From NCBI GenBank assembly GCA_903772945.1, contig CAICTM010001007.1, positions 1 to 39,991 of the forward strand: DNA of 39,991 nt, read 5' to 3'. The translations under genes and the position numbers were made by a program. Positions 1-9,201 of this stretch are shown here, in pieces. This DNA is from Seminavis robusta. Taxonomy: Eukaryota; Bacillariophyta; Bacillariophyceae; Naviculales; Naviculaceae. Numbering within the stretch: position 1 is the first letter of the stretch; each line of letters opens with the position of its first letter. The notes under the pieces were generated by a model. That model was not told the DNA's origin. It was given only the letters and a program-made list of their open reading frames with translations, and did not search any database.

Positions 1-120
1 TTGTACCCACCATACATAAGCGCGAGGTCAGTTACCGATTGGTAACCTTACCATCGACTGACCTGGCAATTTTGTAACCGACCTCGCTGTTTTCGCGCTA
101 CCCCATTATGCGCTTCTTAG
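1..120. repeat. Nested inverted repeats upstream of the first LEEL gene
   Basis: Several alternative stems are visible. A 14-bp arm at 22-35 (GCGAGGTCAGTTAC) pairs with 74-87 with one mismatch. AGGTCAGT at 25-32 pairs perfectly with 57-64. GTTACC at 31-36 pairs with GGTAAC at 41-46 across a 4-base loop. The block ends at the in-frame TAG (118-120) just before the ATG of the next gene. It may be a transposon end or a structured junction where the upstream part of that gene was lost; which one cannot be told from this copy. Confidence 0.5.
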
Positions 121-579
121 ATGATCCTGGAGGAACTCATCATTAGTGGAAGGGCCAAAGTTGTCACTCCCAAAATGAATGGAATCATGGATGCCATGCA
201 GCTTTGGGGAATTGAGAAGAGTGTTGACTGGTACCAGAATGTCATTGGCACCTGTAATGACATTGTCAGCTATCCTCTTGCTGTGGAGGAGAAGAACATG
301 TACAAAGAGTGTATCTGGTGGTTAGTGAAAGAGATGTGTGTCAATGCATTTGGTAGGAGCTCCAGTTATGAGAAGCAGATCTGTGAAGCTTGGAATGACA
401 TGTTTGACAGAACTTACAATGATGGCACCTCCTGGACTTTCAAGCAGCTTGCCTGTTTGTCTGATGAGTATGTTGAGGGCTGCATCAACCATATCCACAT
501 CAATGGAGTGCTTGAAACTCACGAGGAACCTTGGATGTTTGAAGATGGACCTGAGCCGGTGTCTAGTGCTGGATTTTGA
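121..579 (+). CDS. Small LEEL-family protein, copy A (152 aa, 5'-truncated relative to copy B)
   Basis: I do not recognise a named family. The protein is clearly homologous to the one encoded at 25962-26531 on the other strand. Both share the start LEELI, a WY about 30 residues later, a block ECI-WWLV or ECI-YWLV, a later AW, and an F(K/Q)(Q/E)LA segment before the C-terminus. Copy B has about 60 extra N-terminal residues. Here a TAG lies directly before the ATG, so this copy starts exactly where the homology with copy B's second half begins and has probably lost its N-terminus. The 3' end overlaps that of the decayed transposase-like gene on the minus strand by 17 bp. Copy B has the same convergent arrangement, which suggests an accessory gene carried by the same mobile element. 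Function unknown; no catalytic motif seen. Confidence 0.7.
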   Translation: MILEELIISGRAKVVTPKMNGIMDAMQLWGIEKSVDWYQNVIGTCNDIVSYPLAVEEKNMYKECIWWLVKEMCVNAFGRSSSYEKQICEAWNDMFDRTYNDGTSWTFKQLACLSDEYVEGCINHIHINGVLETHEEPWMFEDGPEPVSSAGF

Positions 580-2667
580 GAGAGGAAAAGAAATTGTTGG
601 TGTTTGTTATCCAAGTAGTGACATAGTAACAATAGTAGGAGCGACTTACCACAGTCTCATACCAATCTGCCCCAGTACTGGCCTGCATGGGATGAACATC
701 CTTGTCACAGAACTGACCAAAGCCATTAGAGTGATATCTCTCCAGTTGCCTGCACTTGCCACAATAGTCACTCTTGTATGTTGCTGCCACTTCTTCATCA
801 TCAACAGCATGATCCCTTTTCAGAAAGCCACATCTTCTGCAATATTTCCTACTCTTGTATCTTTGTCTAGTCGGTCTTGGAGGAGCAGTGGCAGGAACAC
901 AAACTAGACCAACTTGAAAAGGAACTCCAGTTGTGGTTGGATTGGATGTGCCAACAACAGTGCCAACAGCAACCTCGCTGTTCAATGTTGTTGGATTTCC
1001 AAATGGAGTAACACCGGTTCCACGCAGTGTAGGCGGAGATACATTTTCAGCGACTGGTGTATCTAGTCGACCTCGGTTGGCACGGAGCTCAAGATCGAGT
1101 TGCTCTCTGTCTTAGTCATCCCTTGGTGTCACCGCCTCAAGGCTTTTCAGCTCTTGAATCTTGTCGTAGTGCTCCTGTAAGAGAAGGCGTGTCTTGTATC
1201 TCAGGTGCACGATGGCACGGTCACCTTCGTTGCTCCACAGCTTGAATCGGCGGGAGACTTCAGCATTCCAATCCCGTTCGAATGCTTTGAAGCTTGTTGC
1301 TCCACTGTTAATATTGCGATTGTACCGGAGCACCAACACATCAAACAACTCAGCCTCCGCCTTGTCAATTTGAGAAGCTGTAGTGGAGCTGTCAGGAAGA
1401 CAGATTGAACCATAATGTCAAGTCTATATTTGGAGAGGACCCGCCCATTATATTTTGTCTTGTCACCAAATTCTGAAAAGGGAACTGGGCGCTCCAAGAC
1501 CTCCTCCTGTCCATTATCTCCCTCCTCCTCATCCTCAACTTGGATCTGCGGATTCTCTTGGTAGAAATCCTGCAACGCATCCACGGCATGATTGTACCGG
1601 GCAATGGCGCTGGTGACATCATCTCTCTTGGCATCACGGTCAGCTCGCAGTTTTTCATAAAAATCAGAGACCAGGCGCTTCCATCTTGGCAATGGTTTCA
1701 GATTAGGAAATTCGCGATGATCAGCACTCAACAATTCATGACAGGAGTCAATGCCACTATCAATTAATTTGCGAAGCTTGGTGGAACCCAGCCCTGGCAA
1801 AAAGTTCCGATTCCCATGGACGTTTCGATCGTCTTTCTTCCGCAGCATGTTCTTGAATGCATAATCTGCAGCAGCCTTCCCTTCTGCTGCATCACATGAC
1901 ATTCTTGCTTTCTTTAAATCATGTGCCGCCCTATTGCTTGCGTTCATGAGACGTTGAAGGTCGCTGTCTGGAAGTCTTACTATCATGTCTTGGATTGTTT
2001 TCTGCTTCTTGGCAGGACGGATTTTCTCAGCACCGATGGCATTAATATAAAGCCCGTGATCTTCGCAATAAGCACTGTAGGCCATTCTGGTTAGCCTTTT
2101 CACAATGGCTGCAGTTGCCTCCGTGGATGCACTCTCGATAACAAGTCGGTGCAATTCCTCATCAACAGCGAAACCATGACCAAGATAGAAAGTAAAATAG
2201 CCGTAGTAGAGGGAAGAGCCCAGCTTCATGGATTCTTTGTTGTAGCCCGCGAATCTGCGTCCACACTTGGTGCATGGGTATAACATGGTGTCCAAATATT
2301 TGTTTCGAGAGATACCGAAGAGGACTTTGGGGCAATTCTGCCACCGAGCCTTGACCACATCAACATGCTTCCTAGTCTTACAGTGAGGGCAGCAGGGAAC
2401 GTGGTTTTCGATGAGCCGGTGGGGTACCCATGCCGCAATTGGTTTAACGTAGAACTGTTCGACTGTCGATTTCTTGGCCTTCTTGTCCAATATTTTGCTG
2501 TTGTACCGACCACCCACCGATGGAGTAATGTTCTTCCAATCCTTCCCAAGGCCAGTTCTGGAGAAGAATCCGGGGCCATCATTGTCAATAGCGCTGCGTG
2601 TTCTCTGGACAAACCGCCATTGTGCCTCCCCAATTTGCTTTGGCCGCGTCCGTGGACCTCCTGTCAT
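563..2667 (-). pseudogene. Zn-binding, HhH-containing transposase-like protein, decayed
   Basis: The ATG at 2667 opens a long frame; an upstream GTG at 2715 is in the same frame. In order, the product has a Trp-Val-Pro-His segment, a CPHC pair, an R-x-N-type strand, a second CTKC pair followed by RRFAGYN, a helical region, and LPGLGSTKLRKLIDSGI, which fits a helix-hairpin-helix DNA-binding motif. Near 1395-1412 the frame slips. The continuation (from FDVLVLRYNR) runs in another frame to a TAA at 1112-1114. The same frame then stays open to 563 and encodes a Cys/His-rich tail with CRRC and CGKC pairs, like a C-terminal zinc finger. One frameshift and one stop therefore interrupt a protein of about 700 residues. 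The Zn domain layout resembles that of the DDE transposase at 23.0-25.9 kb, but I see no DDE core here. It converges on the LEEL gene at 121-579. Confidence 0.65.
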
Positions 2668-3895
2668 GGTGGAGTTTGTTACTATAAAAGCATTGGTTTT
2701 GTGTTCCACGCTCACAAAAAGTGCACCGGAAAGAGGAAAGGGATAAGGTACAAATATTTCGATCCCTAAATAACTTTTTTCGGTATCTTTTCACAAATTT
2801 GGAACGTTGGATTTGAGTGCGCGTTAGACTGTAGAGTTTGACATAAGAAAGCGACAGTAAAGAACGTCTTAGGACCAGCGTAGAATTAAAGGGATGAATA
2901 GATTTATATAGAGGCGAATCAGGGTGGGACAAAAGAAGACATCCTCCACTACAATCCTCTCCTCTCTCTTTTTTTTCTCTTCTTCCCAGGAACCAAGATT
3001 CGGCCTGACCTGGAATGGTCAAGGTGACACGTTCATCTCCTCCGACGCGGTACTTGAAATTGGGGTCTGATCCTGTCACGTTCCCACCCTCACGAGTATG
3101 AGCTTCATAAATATCAAATCCACACAATGGGATCTCTTTTTTGGGGTACTTCGTTCCACTGGTGAGGATAGTCTTGATGAGAAACCCCAACTTGATATCT
3201 CCCAAAGATTCATAATGGTCGTCCATTTGCAGCTTGAATTTGGGGATTTCATCACTCTTCAAACCATGTGTCCAACTATACTCAAAGTTTACGTGCGGGT
3301 TCATGAACGGTTCCCCGTCCAACTCGGGAATCGCCTTAGACTTTGGTACAGGACGACCAGATTTCTCTTTGTCCAAGCGTTCCTTCCCCCAAACTGCCAA
3401 ATCAGGGTCTCTCGAAAGTTTCGGACCAAGTTGGAGAGCGAACACAGTATCACAAAGCAAAGAGTCTTTTTCCTCCTGGGAATTATCGATTTCGTACTGG
3501 ATCGAATAGACGGATTGCTGATGAAATTTCGAGGGAGATATCTTCAAATGGGGGATTCCTTTGCTGTTCAGCTCAATGTCGACGTCGTCTAGCGTCCCGT
3601 CGTTCTCAATGTCTTCGAGGAGCTGAAACTCTCCTTCTTCACCAGGGGGGTAAACTTTGTTCTTGATTTCGTCGGGAATTCCCTCTTGATCGATTTCCTC
3701 CTCCTCCCCTTCTTCTCCGGGAGGCACAACCGTCGAGGTCGTCCCAGTGGTCGCCTCGGTGTTGCCACTTGCCTCGGTGTTGCCGCTTGCCTGCGATTCA
3801 GGCGAACTTCCCTCCTCTTTGACGCTCCTGCTCTTGCTTGGGGCTTCCACAGGCGAGTCCTTCGTGCTCATGGTGGCTTGTGAAGGCATTGTCAT
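2585..3895 (-). CDS. Acidic orphan protein, C-terminal extent uncertain
   Basis: The ATG at 3895 begins a 436-codon frame. The N-terminus is low complexity, Ser/Thr/Glu-rich with a short imperfect Gly-Asn-Thr-Glu-Ala repeat and a run of Glu. Residues ~75-290 look like a folded domain of mixed charge with Trp, Tyr and Gly at plausible spacing, but I cannot assign it to a family. After the segment ending in VTLTIPGQAESW (about residue 300) the composition becomes Arg/Lys/Ser-rich and unlike the rest, and the last part overlaps the start of the minus-strand gene at 2667. The true protein probably ends near 2990-3000, either by an intron or an unrecognised 3' exon, and the remainder may be chance read-through. 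No signal peptide or membrane segment is evident. Confidence 0.5.
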   Translation of the reverse strand: MTMPSQATMSTKDSPVEAPSKSRSVKEEGSSPESQASGNTEASGNTEATTGTTSTVVPPGEEGEEEEIDQEGIPDEIKNKVYPPGEEGEFQLLEDIENDGTLDDVDIELNSKGIPHLKISPSKFHQQSVYSIQYEIDNSQEEKDSLLCDTVFALQLGPKLSRDPDLAVWGKERLDKEKSGRPVPKSKAIPELDGEPFMNPHVNFEYSWTHGLKSDEIPKFKLQMDDHYESLGDIKLGFLIKTILTSGTKYPKKEIPLCGFDIYEAHTREGGNVTGSDPNFKYRVGGDERVTLTIPGQAESWFLGRREKKERGEDCSGGCLLLSHPDSPLYKSIHPFNSTLVLRRSLLSLSYVKLYSLTRTQIQRSKFVKRYRKKLFRDRNICTLSLSSFRCTFCERGTQNQCFYSNKLHHDRRSTDAAKANWGGTMAVCPENTQRY

Positions 3896-4079
3896 CTCTT
3901 TTTTCTCTTCTGCAATGCGCGTGGGTTTTGTGCCTGCACGACCTAGCGTGCCAGAGGGAGGGCGAGCTGTATCGTGCGCGAGGAACGAAATATTATCGCA
4001 GGTGCCCGTCTTGAAAGAAACGAATTGATCTGTGCAGCGTACACGTAACTTGCATGCGTCAAGTGATTCAGAGCAGCTT

Positions 4080-4620
4080 TGGTCGTACAGGTGCCGGTAG
4101 ATACCGGTACTGAGAGCTTATTACAAGGTGACAAACGATCGATTGTCGGAAAAATGCTACTAGCTAGACTATATCGTACCGGTACTCGAGTACATCGTAC
4201 CTGGTACGGTATCGTACCAGGAAAGGTACGTTGCTGCGTGTGTTCTTTTCTTTCTGTTTTCAGAGCTGTTTTCAGTTTTCAGTCTCGATGTGGGCTGTAC
4301 ATGGAGCTCTCAGTATGCAAAAAACAGTATTACTGCCTTCATTGAAGTTAGTGAACCGCTCTTGAACGAACAGTACCGGTACACTGGTACGCGTACTGGG
4401 AGCGGTATCGGTTACGCAGGCTTATATCTATTTTATTAACTGGAATCGAATCGAATCTGGAGCTATTACAGTAATACGGTACTCTACTACATGTAGTACT
4501 CCTAATCTGGAAGATGAATCTTTGCCGGCTCACCCATGGCCATGGGACCTGTCTCTTGCTGTCCAATCTGCGTCAAAACAACGTAAACGAACTACTTGTA
4601 AAAGTAGTAGTCATGTACAG
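4080..4620. other. Non-coding stretch rich in GGTACC/ACCGGT palindromes
   Basis: No credible coding frame. The stretch is dense in short palindromes built on ACCGGT and GGTACC. One is a perfect hairpin with 9-bp arms, 4200-4208 and 4213-4221, around the 4-base loop GTAT. No gene or RNA is recognised. Confidence 0.5.
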
Positions 4621-4714
4621 TACACGTAGTCCTCTGTGCATTAATTGAAAAAAATATTCAACTTCAAGGCTTTATGAGACCCATCGCACTCGACTAAAAG
4701 ATATCACAGCCAGG

Positions 4715-5420
4715 GTGTGAGAACCAGATAGATTTTGAACTGGTCGGTTAGGTTATAGGTTACAGCAACCAGATAGAAAATTCTATCTGGTTTGGTTATA
4801 GGTTACCAACCAGATACAGTAATTCTATCAGGTTAGGTTACAGGTTAGGTTATAGGTTACATAAATGGTTACGAAACTACCTATCTGGTTACCAAACATG
4901 ACCTGCCCAAGCTGGCTGCCTAATCATCCTGGCGGGCCTCCTCCAACGCCTTCATGGCCTCCAACACTCCCAACTCCAGCATATCCTGAAAGGCTGGGGA
5001 AATCTCTTCTTCGGGTTTCTTCTTAGATAACCAGATATGTAACCAGATAGGTCGTTGCGAAGAACCAGATACGTAACCAGATATGTAACCAAAACCAGGT
5101 AGATTTGGGCATAGGTTCCCTATCAGGTTCCTCTTTGAGAATTTATGAGCGAATCAGGAAGAAAAAACTGCGGCGATCAACCAGATACGTTCCGAGTAAC
5201 CAGATACGTAACCAGTTAGATAACCGTTTACGTAACCGGTTACGTTCCGAATAACCAGGTAGGTAACCTATAACCTAACCACATCCGGAACCAATTACAG
5301 ATCGTAAAAGGTTAGGTTATAGGTTACCAACCAGATAGCGAAAATCTATCTGGTTACAGGTTATAGGTTATGTAAATGGTTAAAAGACTCAACCAGATAG
5401 CCGTAACCGTAGGTTGACCA
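4715..5420. repeat. Minisatellite cluster with a perfect 18-bp unit in both orientations
   Basis: Two short motifs alternate: CTATCTGGTT (or its complement AACCAGATAG) and GGTTATAGGTTAC. The 18-mer GGTTAGGTTATAGGTTAC is present perfectly at 4746-4763, 4843-4860 and 5310-5327, and inverted at 5263-5280. Diverged copies fill 4740-4910 and 5030-5400. The arms could fold on each other. The motif is only loosely telomere-like and does not form a regular TTAGGG array. Confidence 0.8.
4918..5030 (-). pseudogene. Orphan coding tail embedded in the minisatellite
   Basis: Between the two halves of the repeat cluster the minus strand reads an open segment of about 36 codons. It starts Ser-Lys-Lys-Lys-Pro-Glu-Glu-Glu, continues with a leucine-rich amphipathic helix (FQDMLELGVLEAMKALEEA) and ends in Arg-Gln-Asp-Asp-stop. 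Composition and periodicity look genuinely protein-coding. Upstream in the same frame the sequence enters the AACCAGATA repeats. This is probably the C-terminus of a gene whose body has been replaced or invaded by the repeat. Family unknown. Confidence 0.4.
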
Positions 5421-5678
5421 CTGATGTTTCACACACTGTGATTCACAGCAGAGACTTTAGAGACCGCGGCGGCACCGGTACATCTATTGGCACTGTTACC
5501 GTATGGTTTGAAAGCATGAAACCTTGGCAGCTGTATTTTTTTAAAAGCTTCATGCTATGCAACGCAAAGCTAAAACAAAGATGCTTCTTCCTAATTAGCT
5601 AAAGAAAAGGAGAGAGGATGAACTGTACAGGTAAATAATTGACAACGAGAGCCACTACTGAAAAACTATCACCGGTAG

Positions 5679-6683
5679 CTAGATTCTTGCCTTGAGCCTC
5701 CACAGAAACAAGGCGCCTGACCATGCACCTGCATCCTTGAGAGAATCCATGTTTGGGATAATGTAGGTATACTCCAGGCGGCCATCTTTGTTGTGCTTTG
5801 CCTTATTTGTGACAATTTGGCAAGCTCTCATTCCACGAAACCCAGTCTCATCAAGGGTCGTATGATTGCGCTGTATTAGACGTTGGTCGCGGAATTCCTC
5901 TCCTCTTCTGGTTGTGGCACTCATTGACCAATATTGAGAAGCAAACTGAAGCTGGTAGAATGGATATAGCTTGGCCACTGCTCCATTGTGCTTGGTGCGA
6001 AATACAGATAATGCCATCTCTCTAGTTAGTTCCGGAGTTAGGAGCTGCTGAAGCCCGGCTTGGATATCTTCACATGCATCAATTGATTGAGCTGCTGCGC
6101 GGGATGTGACCGTAGACACACTTTTCTGTACAGACAGCGACTCTCCAACCTTGATTTGGACCAACTCGGCATATTGACTTCCTTTTGGCGGGAGTAGTGT
6201 TCACACTTAAGATGCGTATTCACAAACGTCTTAGCTTTGATAAGAACCGATTTGCCAATATGAAGATCAGCCGAAAGAAACCGAAAGAATCCATCGGTTC
6301 TCGACCATGGTTTTGAACCAATGGCTCCTGTTGGTTAATCGTTCCACAGTACTTGGCCCAACGAGGAGCGATGCATCGAATCGCCCTCTCTACTGATGGC
6401 TTGCAAATGTGATCTTGTTCCATGTTGGGATAAAGCTCCAGTAATGGCAGAATTTTCAATCGGCCAGAGGTACCGACTCCTCGGTTGAGAACTCCAACTC
6501 GTCGTCCAGATCCGGTGCTTGCTGTGGGAGATCTTGTTCATACTCGGCAGCAGCAAAAGTATCAAATTCGGCCCTTGTGGCGGCTTCTCCGGCAATGGAA
6601 ATGTCGTTGGTCGGGGTACCGGCAAAGCCACTGCCATCGCGGCTGTCTCTGACTGCAACAGCTGTATCAGGGGAGCTACTCAT
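5679..6683 (-). pseudogene. Crypton/Ndc10-type tyrosine recombinase remnant, frameshifted and 3'-truncated
   Basis: The ATG at 6683 opens an acidic N-terminus. The homologous reading then moves through several frames: 6683-6456, 6459 to about 6275, about 6275-6205, then about 6200-5679. One-base slips lie near 6459, 6275 and 6203. The last part contains TTRRGEEFRDQRL, which fits the first catalytic Arg box of Crypton/Ndc10-like recombinases. After it comes an I-V-T-N-K-A-K-H-N-K-D-G-R-x-E-Y segment, like the Lys-containing beta hairpin, and a GALFLW helix as in the 'CpvgALalyLF' region. The frame ends before the His-x-x-Arg and Tyr boxes, at a TAG made by the sequence CTAGCTACC. It cannot be active as read. 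A second, intact relative lies at 17458-19485. Confidence 0.6.
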
Positions 6684-6689
6684 CTTTCC

Positions 6690-7250
6690 AAATAGCAGAC
6701 AGAAACTATGAGATGGGTGGCAACCCAGTTCATTGCTGCGAATTCCTAAGTGTTAATGCTAGTTTGGCCCACCATACTCTCAGGTACGTTCCTATCCGCG
6801 AACATGTGGTTCGTACGTACGCCGAGAACCAAAAAAGAACCACATTTATTTTCATTTAGTAATCGCGTATGTGGCTTCATTCTTAACCAACCGGAGGAGA
6901 TACGCCGTACGCGAAGCCACATACAAGCCGAATTGGTTTAAGTAAGCAGGGCTGGGATTGCACTATTAATACCGGTGTACCACGAAGCGATAGCCAGCCA
7001 GCTAGCTAGCTGGCTAGCTACAGTAGCTAGCTAGCTAACTAACTAGCTAGCTATCAACAGACCCACGTCCACAAACAAGAAGGCTAACAAGCATACAAAA
7101 GTACTAGCTAGAAGGCTACCCTTACCAGGTAGGTTGCTTGTTAACCTTCTTGGTTGTCAAGATCGGTCTGTTGGTAGCTAGCTACCGATAGGCGCGAATG
7201 CTTATTCGAACTGGTTTATTAGAGTTAAGGATGGTTTATTAGAGTTAGAG
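6690..7250. repeat. Fold-back repeat cluster with CTAGCTAG runs
   Basis: No gene. Inverted repeats are clustered here. ATGTGGTTC at 6804-6812 pairs with 6837-6845. GTATGTGGCTTC at 6867-6878 pairs with 6913-6924. A large imperfect fold-back spans 7046-7183 and has its own entry. Runs of CTAGCTAG occupy 6995-7055. A 15-bp direct repeat GGTTTATTAGAGTTA occurs twice near 7211 and 7232. Confidence 0.7.
7046..7183. repeat. MITE-like fold-back element, ~138 bp
   Basis: The left arm begins AGCTAGCTATCAACAGACC (7046-7064). The right arm, 7165-7183, is its reverse complement with one mismatch. The pairing continues inward: AAGAAGG, one variable base, then TAACAAGCA on the left matches the complement at about 7134-7151. 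This gives arms of roughly 40-55 bp around a centre of about 35 bp. It has no coding capacity. It looks like a miniature inverted-repeat element or a hairpin locus whose ends carry the CTAGCTA motif. No clear target duplication is seen because the flanks are themselves CTAGCTAG repeats. Confidence 0.6.
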
Positions 7251-7319
7251 ACTCGTGAAGCGACTGATTGAGTCAGTGGATCGACAGGCTCGAGCGTTAT
7301 GATTGGCCCTACGCGAATT

Positions 7320-7401
7320 CCAAATCCATTCATCCTGCGAACCGCAGCTCCACTTTTTTACTATAAACATTTCCTGCGGTTCGCCGTATCTGTGGATTTG
7401 G
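7320..7401. repeat. Imperfect inverted repeat, 28-bp arms
   Basis: CCAAATCCA (7320-7328) and GCGAACCGCAG (7337-7347) on the left are matched by their complements at 7393-7401 and 7374-7384. The arms are separated by an AT-rich loop of about 26 bp. GAATTC lies just outside both arms (7315-7320, 7435-7440). The DNA from 7440 to 8440 shows no supported gene. Frames at 7299-7643 and 7655-8116 have no domain and an irregular composition. Confidence 0.6.
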
Positions 7402-8445
7402 AGGTCACCTTTCCGAATTCGGCAGTTATTTCGAATTATTTCCATTTCGCGTACGTACGTACGGTAAATTCTGTGGTTAGGAACAATCCTCAGAGCCAGG
7501 CAGTCTGGCAAAGGAGCCCACCCGCCCCTAGGGACTGGTGTCAGCTGAGTCCCCTTTGGTTGGGGAAGCAGGCAGGGTGGAGGCAAAGTTTCCCAAAAAG
7601 TAATCCGCAGAGGTACAGGGAGATTTCTACAGGGATCCAGTAGGGTGTGCAGGTGTGCGCATGAGAGAGATGTTTTACAGTGAGAAAGAACTGTTCATGA
7701 GTTGTGCTGTATTGCTACATGTACGGTGCCACAGGGGAAGACGAGCTTTCTTAAAAACAAGTCTGAAGTGTCTCCTAATGAAGTTCTGGGTTTTTTGTCC
7801 GTCGTATCCAGTATTTTTACGCGGACCCAGGCTGCTTCCCCTGGGTTGCGTTGACGCCGTGTCACAGATGACTCAAGAGAAAGGTTTTGTTAATTGCATG
7901 TTTCAAAATTATTTTTTGACTTTTTGTTCGGTTCTACTTGTGTTTTCGGTTGATGGCACTCTACCAATTGGATTGATTCAAAAATATTTTATATTTTTTG
8001 TTTCAGATGGACTACCGCACAGGAAACCGGAAGATTTCGGGGCCATTTCAGAGGCGACATGTCATGTGGTGGCAACCATTAGTTCCGCGGCTTCTGAGAA
8101 GACCCCATTTGTTTGAAGGTCACTCCAGTTGTCGCATTTCGGTTCGGCAAGTCGGCTAGCTAGCTAGACTAGTGAGTGTGACCTGTGCCAACCTGTAATA
8201 CGAGATACGACCTAATGAAACGAGAAGCCCGCTGTTGCGGAAGCTGAAGTAGCCCCGAACTATCCCAGGAAATGCAGTAGGATACTTTGCTGCTGACTGC
8301 GCTGGCTGCTGTTGGAAAGAACGACGCTTGGGGTCACAAAACTTTGAAACTCTGGACTATCTCCGACTGCTACTCAACTAAACTCATTCACCGTTGCTTT
8401 ATCTATCTTTCTTTCTCTCGTTCTCTCTTTCTTGAATTGTCAAAG

Positions 8446-9201
8446 ATGGTGGCAAACCCAGCGGACAAGACGGTGTTTGAATGGAACATGGAGGGGGTTG
8501 CTTGCCTGCAAAGAGGCCAGTACAGTGACGCCATTGCCAACTTCCGAACCGCCATGGCTGGACTTCGCATGGTCGCCCAAGATGCCGGTGGCTTTCGCTT
8601 GCATGGTCGCACAGGGTATGGAAGCCAAGCAAACAACCCATTCCCTGAGGATGTCTCGATTGTCTCTGTGTCGGTTGTGAGAGAAGATGTGGAGGCTTAT
8701 GAGACAGTGCAGAATGATCTGGACACTACTCTGATCCGCATGTTTGGAAATGCGTTTACCACTGTCTTTACCAACTACCAGGGAGTGCGAGGAATGCAGC
8801 TCACAATCTCGTTTGTGCTGTACAACCTGGCCGTTTGCGTTCACCATCGAGAACTCTCCAAGGTAACCCAAGGCGAAGCCATGAACCCAGAGAACCTGCG
8901 CAAGGCGCTCCACCTTTACACCCGGTCCCTCCGTGCCATTTCCGCAGCACTGGGTGATGGCAGGATGGAAGATGTCATCGTTCTTCTCATGGCCATCTAC
9001 AACAACATGGGAAACTTGTACAGCTACTTTGGTAGCCCCGATGACCTCAAGTTGTGCCTCTTATGGATCCGCTCGTTGCTGGCTACTTATCAGCAATACG
9101 TGCAACCCCAACGCCACACTCTTGCTTCCGACGTTCCCTTCTTCCAGCTCAATGTCGTCTCCGTACCGGACACTGTCTTTCACAAAGCCGCTGCTGCGTG
9201 A
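8446..9201 (+). CDS. TPR-like protein of the diatom short-TPR type (251 aa)
   Basis: The start is taken as the ATG at 8446. The frame is open further upstream, but the upstream residues are Ser/Phe/Arg-rich with a CTTT-repeat DNA sequence, typical of a 5' leader. Residues ~10-42 (FEWNMEGVACLQRGQYSDAI and following) fit a tetratricopeptide repeat: aromatic at helix A, G-x-x-x-x-x-x-G-x-Y, then a second helix. A second TPR-like hairpin is at ~186-219 (YNNMGNLYSYFGSPDDLKLC). Between them is a longer helical segment, LYNLAVCVHHRE and following, also TPR-like. TPRs normally mediate protein-protein contacts; no partner can be inferred. The frame is uninterrupted and ends in a run of Ala, so the gene looks functional. 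Confidence 0.75.
   Translation: MVANPADKTVFEWNMEGVACLQRGQYSDAIANFRTAMAGLRMVAQDAGGFRLHGRTGYGSQANNPFPEDVSIVSVSVVREDVEAYETVQNDLDTTLIRMFGNAFTTVFTNYQGVRGMQLTISFVLYNLAVCVHHRELSKVTQGEAMNPENLRKALHLYTRSLRAISAALGDGRMEDVIVLLMAIYNNMGNLYSYFGSPDDLKLCLLWIRSLLATYQQYVQPQRHTLASDVPFFQLNVVSVPDTVFHKAAAA

Noticed and set aside
4746..5327. Interstitial telomere
   Set aside because: The TTAGGT-containing units are not a regular TTAGGG array, alternate orientation and are mixed with AACCAGATA motifs.
7655..8116. 153-codon frame on the plus strand
   Set aside because: Phe/Leu/Val-rich composition follows T-rich DNA. No domain, no conserved motif and no plausible leader.
8287..8445. N-terminal extension of the TPR-like gene
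   Set aside because: The upstream residues derive from CTTT-rich leader DNA and look like neither a signal peptide nor a TPR. The ATG at 8446 fits the family start better.
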